Shown: piece after piece, positions 27,184 to 34,400 of the stretch
Layout: each line of letters opens with the position of its first letter
How positions within the stretch are numbered: the first letter of the stretch is position 1
Origin: Parcubacteria group bacterium
GTDB taxonomy: Bacteria > Patescibacteriota > Minisyncoccia > Phycocordibacterales > Phycocordibacteraceae
Direction of reading: 5' to 3'
DNA: 37,182 nucleotides
Assembly: GCA_028286945.1 (NCBI GenBank)
Contig: JAQBQR010000023.1
Span: 1-37,182, forward strand
Position numbers and translations under genes: made by a program
Notes under the pieces: generated by a model
Databases searched by the model: none
What the model saw: the letters and a program-made list of their open reading frames with translations, nothing else
Told to the model about the DNA's origin: nothing

Positions 27184-28167
27184 ATGGCTTTTATCGATGA
27201 CATTACAATTCATGCTATGGCAGGTCGCGGAGGCGACGGTGTTGTTCGTTGGCTCCATATTAAAGGACATGACAAAGCCGGACCTGCAGGAGGCGACGGT
27301 GGCCGTGGCGGTGATGTAATCATCGAAGGCGTTCGTGACCTTGCCGCGCTTTCAAACTATCAATACGAGAAGAAATTCCGCGCAGATGACGGTGATCCTG
27401 GCGATGGAAATAATAAGAAGGGAAAGGACGGAGAGGATCTTATATTAAGGGTGCCCGTTGGAACCATTGTTACCAATACCACTACCAAGGAAGCTTTTGA
27501 AATTCTTCACCATGGAGAGCAGAAAGTTATCTTCAAGGGAGGAAATGGAGGTCTCGGAAATCCGCACTTCAAAGGTGCCGTAAACCAGAACCCAATCCAG
27601 TCCACACCGGGTAAAAACGGGGGAGCTGGGGATATCCGTTTCAGCCTTAAGATTATCGCTGACGTGGGTCTTGTGGGCTTCCCTAATGCTGGTAAGTCAT
27701 CCCTTTTAAACTCGCTTACCCGAGCTCGTTCGAAGGTTGGAGGCTACCCCTTCACCACTCTTGAGCCGCATCTCGGAGATTTATACGGGTACCTCGTGGC
27801 TGACATCCCGGGTCTTATTGAAGGTGCCTCGACTGGACGAGGTCTTGGTTCAAAGTTCCTACGTCATATTGAACGTACGGTACTTATTGCACATCTTGTC
27901 TCGGCTGAGCAAGAAGACATCGTTGGGACATACCGTGCCATACGAACGGAGCTAGAAACCTTCAGCCCTGAGTTGATGGGGAAGAGGGAGATTGTGGTCC
28001 TTTCAAAGACCGACCTACTCACCGAAGAGGAGCTTGCCGAGAAAATGGCTGAGCTTAAAAAAGCTTCTGGAGCCGAGGTATATCCACTTTCCATCATCGA
28101 TGACGAGATCCTCAAAAACTTCACCGATTCGCTTGTTCGGGAGATTCGTGACGTTCGGGGTGACTAA
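27184..28167 (+). CDS. obgE: Obg-family GTPase (no C-terminal OCT domain visible)
   Basis: Gly-rich Obg fold AGRGGDGVVRW...AGPAGGDGGRGGDVIIEGV; GFPNAGKSSLLNSLT, VADIPGLIEGAS, LSKTDLL. Confidence 0.95.
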   Translation: MAFIDDITIHAMAGRGGDGVVRWLHIKGHDKAGPAGGDGGRGGDVIIEGVRDLAALSNYQYEKKFRADDGDPGDGNNKKGKDGEDLILRVPVGTIVTNTTTKEAFEILHHGEQKVIFKGGNGGLGNPHFKGAVNQNPIQSTPGKNGGAGDIRFSLKIIADVGLVGFPNAGKSSLLNSLTRARSKVGGYPFTTLEPHLGDLYGYLVADIPGLIEGASTGRGLGSKFLRHIERTVLIAHLVSAEQEDIVGTYRAIRTELETFSPELMGKREIVVLSKTDLLTEEELAEKMAELKKASGAEVYPLSIIDDEILKNFTDSLVREIRDVRGD

Positions 28168-28210
28168 GTGCCGCTTGCGCGCAGTCCCACATTCCGTGTA
28201 GGCTGGGTAT

Positions 28211-29653
28211 ATGACCGACAGCTCAGACGCCTCCAAGGCCTATAGGCCCACCATCGGACTTGAAGTCCACGCAGAACTCGCTACGCAGACGAAGATGTTT
28301 TGTCGTTGTAAGAACGACCCAAATGAACCGAGGGCAAACGTAAACGTTTGCCCTGTTTGCATGGCACACCCAGGAACCCTTCCAACCATGAACCAGGAAG
28401 CCATCCGTCAGGTGCTTCGCGTTGGACGTGCTGTCGGAGCGAACCTTGCTGACTACACTGAGTTCGACCGTAAATCATATTTCTATCCGGACATCCCAAA
28501 GGGATATCAGATCACGCAGTTTGAATATCCGTTCGTGGCAGGAGGCACCCTGGCTGGTGTTCCACTCACGCGCATTCATCTCGAAGAAGATACGGCGCGT
28601 TCATCGCACGAAGGTGCCGAGAGTACAAGTGAAGTTGATTTTAATCGTGCAGGAGTTCCACTCATGGAGCTTGTTACGGAACCTGAAATTCACGACGCGC
28701 AGACCGCGGGAAAGTTTGCACGTGAACTTCAGCTCCTCCTCCGTACACTCGGTGCTTCGCACGCGAATCTTGAGAAGGGAGAGATGCGCATCGAAGCAAA
28801 TATCAGTGTCTCGAAGACCGATACGCTTGGTACAAAAATTGAGGTAAAAAACTTAAACTCATTTCGTTCTGTCGAACGGGCCATTGAATTTGAAATTGCA
28901 CGTCAGTCAAAACTCCTGGATGAAGGAGGGGTGGTACTGCAGGAGACGTGGGGCTGGGACGAGAATTCTCAGACAACGTTCCGCCAGCGCTCAAAGGAGG
29001 GAAGCGCCGACTATCGCTATTTCCCAGAACCAGATTTGCCGAAGCTAAAGCGTAGTGAAATTGCAGAATGGAGTGATGAAGCACTTCTAGCCTCACTTCC
29101 AGAACTTCCTGCAGCAAAACAAGCACGATATGTTTTTGCGGGACTTAAAGAAGCCGACGCAGATTTAATTCATGCAGACATGCGCGATGCAGAATTCTTC
29201 GATGCAGTACTAACTGCAATTGGAAATAATTCTGCACTCGTATCTCTTGCAGGAAATTATTTTATTTCAGATCTTAAAGGATTGCTCGCAAAAAGTGACA
29301 ACAATTCATTTGGAAAAGTAACACCTGATGTATTTGTTGAATTAGTGCGCATGGCGCATGCAGGAGATCTTTCTTCACGTGGTGCGAAAGATACGCTTCT
29401 CAAGTTATACGAAGACGGAGGATCACCACGTGCCATTGCAGAGGCGAATGGATTCCTGCAGGTGAGTGACACAGAGTCACTCAAGAAGGCCGTCCAGGAG
29501 GTCATAGCGGCTAACCCAGGCCCTGTGGAGGAATATAAGGGCGGGAAGGAAGCGAACATACAATTCCTCGTGGGCCAGTGTATGAAGGCCACGAAGGGCG
29601 CTGGTAACCCACAAGTTTTGAAGGAGCTGCTTCTGGAAGAGCTGGCGAAGTAG
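28211..29653 (+). CDS. gatB: Asp-tRNA(Asn)/Glu-tRNA(Gln) amidotransferase subunit B
   Basis: PTIGLEVHAELATQTKMFCRC, VCPVCMAHPGTLPTMN, FDRKSYFYPDIPKGYQITQ, GVPLMELVTEPEI, DYRYFPEPDLP. Confidence 0.96.
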   Translation: MTDSSDASKAYRPTIGLEVHAELATQTKMFCRCKNDPNEPRANVNVCPVCMAHPGTLPTMNQEAIRQVLRVGRAVGANLADYTEFDRKSYFYPDIPKGYQITQFEYPFVAGGTLAGVPLTRIHLEEDTARSSHEGAESTSEVDFNRAGVPLMELVTEPEIHDAQTAGKFARELQLLLRTLGASHANLEKGEMRIEANISVSKTDTLGTKIEVKNLNSFRSVERAIEFEIARQSKLLDEGGVVLQETWGWDENSQTTFRQRSKEGSADYRYFPEPDLPKLKRSEIAEWSDEALLASLPELPAAKQARYVFAGLKEADADLIHADMRDAEFFDAVLTAIGNNSALVSLAGNYFISDLKGLLAKSDNNSFGKVTPDVFVELVRMAHAGDLSSRGAKDTLLKLYEDGGSPRAIAEANGFLQVSDTESLKKAVQEVIAANPGPVEEYKGGKEANIQFLVGQCMKATKGAGNPQVLKELLLEELAK

Positions 29654-29676
29654 GGAACTAGATCGAGCGCAGACAA

Positions 29677-29723
29677 AGTAAAAAGCGACAGCCTTGGTAC
29701 TCCTCGGGCTGTCGCTTTTTACT
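29677..29723 (+). terminator. Intrinsic terminator downstream of gatB
   Basis: AGTAAAAAGCGACAGCC ... GGCTGTCGCTTTTTACT, 17-bp perfect stem with T-run. Confidence 0.85.
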
Positions 29724-29780
29724 TTTTAGGTGCTTAGTTATCCCCCTAATGAATCTATTCCAGTCGAGGCGAGAAAGCCT

Positions 29781-29786
29781 TATACT
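29781..29786 (+). promoter_or_regulatory. Putative -10 box TATACT of the HTH-TM gene
   Basis: TATACT, 6 nt before the ATG at 29793. Confidence 0.5.
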
Positions 29787-29792
29787 ACAAGC

Positions 29793-30842
29793 ATGAATGA
29801 AGTAACTCTGGGAGACAAGATATACATCTCGTCTAAGCGTGCGGCCGAAATTACTGGATATGCGAAGGACTACGTGGGGCAGCTGTGTCGTGAGGGGCAC
29901 GTTGATGCAAAGATGATCGGACGAGGATGGTACGTATATGAACCATCCATACGTGCGCATCGTTTTGGAATTGAGTCTCTTGAAGCAACCCCTGCTCAAG
30001 AAGAGGTAGCGGAGCCTGCAGAAGGTAATTCAGAGGCTGAAGTCGAGCTCGTTGCAGGTTCTAACGCCTGGGATAAGCCGATATATACAGCAGAGCCTCC
30101 GCAAACACTCCCTGAATTGCCTGAAACACCTGCGGAGGAAGTATCACCTCAGACCGAGGAAACACTTACCGATATGCAATCAGCATGGAAAGAATGGTTT
30201 GATCGCAAGCAGCAGGTCCTTTCTACGCCAGAAATCGAGTCTCCAGAGGTCATAGACGCACGAAATGAGCAGTACGACGCTGAACACGAGGATGTCTTGG
30301 AGGAACAAGATGACGAAGTAACGTTAGAAGATGAGCTTCCTGAGGAAAATGCTGACGAGGAGGTGGAAATACCACTTCATCGCATCGAAGAAGCGGGAGA
30401 ATCTGCTCCAGAAGTACACACTGAAGCTGAAACAAGCTCACAGCCTATACGCATACACACTATCGAAGCTCCTGTGCCCGCATATCCCTCGTATTACGCC
30501 GCACCAGAAGTGAGAACACAAATGGAACAATACGTACCACAGAGTGCTGTACGTGAACCTGTGACGCCCTACGCGGCTGCACAAGCACCAGAGGCAGTCA
30601 TTATTAGCGAGAGAGTTATACCAAAAGCGGGTAAAGGGAAAAAGAAGAACCGTGTTCGAAAGGGGAATAAGGGAAACGCTACGAATGCTCCCATGATTGC
30701 GTTATTTGTTGGTATCTCGATCGTCACGATTGCTATAACGGTTATTGGTTCAGGAATTGCAGACCGTTATGTACAAACATTCTCCTCGCATAACCCAGTT
30801 GTAGATTTTCTCACTGGAACGAGAGAGATAAAGAATCAATAG
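29793..30842 (+). CDS. Predicted membrane-anchored HTH protein: N-terminal excisionase/MerR-like HTH, acidic low-complexity linker, basic patch, one TM helix near the C-terminus
   Basis: ISSKRAAEITGYAKDYVGQLCREGHVDAKMIGRGWYVYEPSI; Glu/Pro-rich middle; KGKKKNRVRKGNKGN then MIALFVGISIVTIAITVIGSGI. Start moved from the GTG at 29730 (inside the intergenic leader) to the ATG at 29793. Confidence 0.75.
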   Translation: MNEVTLGDKIYISSKRAAEITGYAKDYVGQLCREGHVDAKMIGRGWYVYEPSIRAHRFGIESLEATPAQEEVAEPAEGNSEAEVELVAGSNAWDKPIYTAEPPQTLPELPETPAEEVSPQTEETLTDMQSAWKEWFDRKQQVLSTPEIESPEVIDARNEQYDAEHEDVLEEQDDEVTLEDELPEENADEEVEIPLHRIEEAGESAPEVHTEAETSSQPIRIHTIEAPVPAYPSYYAAPEVRTQMEQYVPQSAVREPVTPYAAAQAPEAVIISERVIPKAGKGKKKNRVRKGNKGNATNAPMIALFVGISIVTIAITVIGSGIADRYVQTFSSHNPVVDFLTGTREIKNQ

Positions 30843-30892
30843 ATACGGCATATCTCGTCTCGACAAGACAAGATATTTCTAATACTTGTTTA

Positions 30893-30928
30893 AACATAAG
30901 AGCGCGCCCACGGGCGCGCTCTTATGTT
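30893..30928. terminator. Perfect 17-bp palindromic hairpin downstream of the HTH-TM gene
   Basis: AACATAAGAGCGCGCCC-AC-GGGCGCGCTCTTATGTT; no T-tract follows, so terminator function is inferred. Confidence 0.6.
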
Positions 30929-31120
30929 ACATATGCTCACATCTTTTAAACAGTATGTAGGTGCTTGCTTAGATATAGTCATTGAAATACAACAGTACTC
31001 TCTACATTGTACGAAGTATAATTTCGCTAAAATTTAAAGGTAGTAAAGCTCGAGTTTCAATACGTAATTCATTCGCTAACTACCAATGTACGTGAATACC
31101 GATTTCAAAATACGTTTTAT

Positions 31121-31140
31121 TCATTAGATATATCTGATGA
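31121..31140. promoter_or_regulatory. 20-nt near-perfect palindrome in the long intergenic region
   Basis: TCATTAGATATATCTGATGA (9/10 symmetric positions). Confidence 0.3.
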
Positions 31141-31463
31141 GTGTCTGGGAGCGTATGTACTTAACCGCACGCAAGGAAAGTCGTAGAAGATGATAGAAAT
31201 TTTCGCACTATGAGGCAAAAATTGTCTTGAAAATTCGTTCGACTAACATTTTTTTCGATCCATGTGCCTCCCTAAGGCGATTTTCGCATCTTTTTTGTCC
31301 TCAAATTATTTTTCGTACGCATATTTTTCTTCCCAATTCTAACGATGCACTTAAAAATATTTTATAAAATTCTTCCATGAATTCTTTCTAAATCTTATCC
31401 CCAAACTTTTTAACGGCATAGTGAAAATAACGCGGTATTATTTACTTAATTCGGATATCCGAC

Positions 31464-34400
31464 ATGCCTGATCTTTTTGAAAACACTCTCCACTCCACTC
31501 TGATCCCAACGAAAGTTGCATCGGAGATTTCGGGGTACAACGCTGACTACCTCGCGCGTCTTTGTCGCGAAGAAAAAATTCAAGGAACACAAGTTGGTCG
31601 TTCTTGGCTCATCAACCGCGTCTCTCTGGAGGCCTTTGTAAAAACACAGGAAGGAAAAAAGGTAGAAAGAGCAGAGTCACTTCGTGCTGAGCGCGAAAAA
31701 GAATATCGACGCGCACAAAAGCCTATAATGCGCGCGGCCTTTGGTTCTGCGGTAGTTGAAAAAACTGCCACAACCCGTAGTGTCATCTCTTCTTCGCCGT
31801 CGCATCAGCATTCTACATATTCTCGTCCTCTCGTTGCTGCCGCTATCGCATTGATGTTCGTTACAGGAGTCGCGTATGCATCTTCAAATGCAGCTGTCAT
31901 CGGAACTCTCGCATCCGTACCAAATGCGGTTGTTGCATTTGCACGTTCATCTTCAGCAAATCTTATTTCACATGCATCGTTCCGTGTTACTGATTCGAAG
32001 AATGATAAGAACAATGCACTCGCAACTTCTGCAACAACTTCTCCATTTGCGTTTGCAATGCGTGCACCTTCCATCAACAACACCTCAGACGCACTCGCGG
32101 TGTTTAGTGCACGCGCAAGCGCAAAAAGTATTTCTTCAGTACATGCTCTAACTGACGAAGCGCGTCTTCCATTTGAACAAACAAAAACTGCGCAGGTTGC
32201 ACAGGGTCGCATTGCAACGCTTGCATCCATCGCACACGATCCATTCGGAAGTGCGGTCAACGCGTACGTGATGTCGGGACTTTCTTTGTATGACGCTGGT
32301 GCCGTACTCGGCGATTCCTATCTCCGCGCGATCAACTCTTCCGGCGATGCTGCTCTTGCCTCTGCAGCAACGACGCGCGATGTCTTCGCATTTATCCCTC
32401 AGGCAAGCACGGCACTTCTTGATACTTACGCGCAAGGTGTGGATGCGTTTAATGATGTTGCACCAAAAGTTGCGGGGACGGCGATCCTTGCTGTATACGA
32501 TCTTGGTGATACTACAAACACTGCGGTGAGCGCAGTGCCATCACTCGCGAGTCAAACAAAAGATACGGTTGCGAACGGAATTGTACGCAGTGCACTTGCC
32601 ACTGCTGCAAGTATTCAAAACACCGAGGCGAATGCATTCGCACCATTTGTGCATGGAGCAAAAACACTTGCCGCAATTCCACGCGCAGCAGAAAATACGA
32701 TGCTCGGAATTGCGGGATACACTGCAGCACTCATCGATGGTCCTCAGGCACAACCACAGACCCTTGGGGTGGCACCGTCAACACAAACCGCGCAGGCAGC
32801 TTCATTTGTTTCGTTCCTTCCTGACGCTTGGCTTCACGGCATCGCAGATGCTTTCCACAGCATAGGAAACCTCGCACAGGGCCTTATTTCAAGCGGTTTC
32901 CACTCATTGGCAACGGTCTTACCAGGCGGCACGTTCATCACGCCAGTACTTACCGTTCTGCCGGTGGGACCTTCTGAAACTCTGGCGCTCCCGGTACCTG
33001 CAGGATCACTTACCCACGTACTGGGAACATCAGAAAACACGACTACAACGACAACGGGCGGCAACACTGCAGGTGGTGGGACAACAATCAAGCAGATAAT
33101 TAATAATTTCTATCCGCAAACTCTTTTCGGTAGTGCGATGCAAGACGCGGTGCTTGCCATCGTCCGTCCGTATGTGCAGGACAGCATCGATGCCGCTATT
33201 GTCAGTACGCATTCAAATGGAGGTGGCAATACAACTGTCGTAAATAACTCAGGAGTTTCAAGCGATGGCGCGACACTCACGAATGTAAACATTCAAAGCG
33301 GCAACGGAACATTTTCTTCAGTGACCACCGGGACACTAACGGCAGGACCTTCCACACTTGCGACGACAACCGTGAACGGGGATCTTACGGTGACAGGAAA
33401 TCTGTATGCGAATGTTGTCATCTCAACGTCATCATTCAGCGGTAGCGGTTCAAACTTCAACGCTGACTATCTCGACGGATTTGATTCAACGTATTTCCTC
33501 GCGAACTCATTCTCAAGCACCAGTGCTGCATATTATCTTTCACAAAATCCTCCTGCTGGTGGAAGTGGGTTCTCAACCACCTCTGCAAACTATTGGCTCA
33601 CCGGCAAAACAACCGACAACCTCACCGAAGGAACTACAAATAAATATTATTCAGATACGCTTGCACGTAATGCGTTCTCAACGAATGCAACAGGACTTAC
33701 GTATACGAGTGGCACCGGTGTTCTTTCATTAACATCCGGATATTCAATTCCACTTACTGCATCAACTACTGAATGGAACAGTGCATACGCGAACCGCATC
33801 ACGACTGCGAACGCACCGCTTTCGATTACCGGAAACGCAATTTCAATTTCTCAGGCGAACGCAACAACAAACGGATATCTTTCTTCAACAGATTGGAATA
33901 CCTTTAATGGTAAGATCTCCAGCACCTCGCTTTCTTCAACAGCCCCAGGACTCGCATACAACTCAAACACCGGTGTCTTTTCACTTACGGCTGGATACAC
34001 CATCCCAACCATTGCCTCTACCTCAGCATGGGAGACGTTCTATCAGACACCGTCATCGCGCATTGCAGCAGGCACAAATCTTTCGTGGGTCGGGAATACG
34101 CTTAATGGGCCTTCAGACGCATACATTCGCGGACTTTTCTCAGCTGTTTCGCCTCTTTCATACAACTCCGCTACGGGCGTATTCGCGTTCTCAACTTCTT
34201 CAATCTCAGGAAGCGGTTCAAACTTCAATGCAGATCTCTTAGACGGCTTAGATTCTGCATATCTACTCGCAAACTCATTTAGCACAAGCTCAGCTGATTT
34301 CTGGAAGACGCAGAATAACTTCTTTAGCACTACGTCTGCGGACTACTGGCTCACCGGCAAATCAACCGATAACCTAGCGCAGGGCATAACTAACCTGTAT

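Noticed and set aside
29730-29792. GTG start at 29730 for the HTH-TM protein
   Set aside because: It lies just after the gatB terminator, upstream of the TATACT box; ATG 29793 begins directly before the conserved HTH region.
30843-31463. tRNA or other classic structured RNA gene
   Set aside because: No cloverleaf, T-loop GTTCRA pattern or CCA end seen; left as an unexplained intergenic region.
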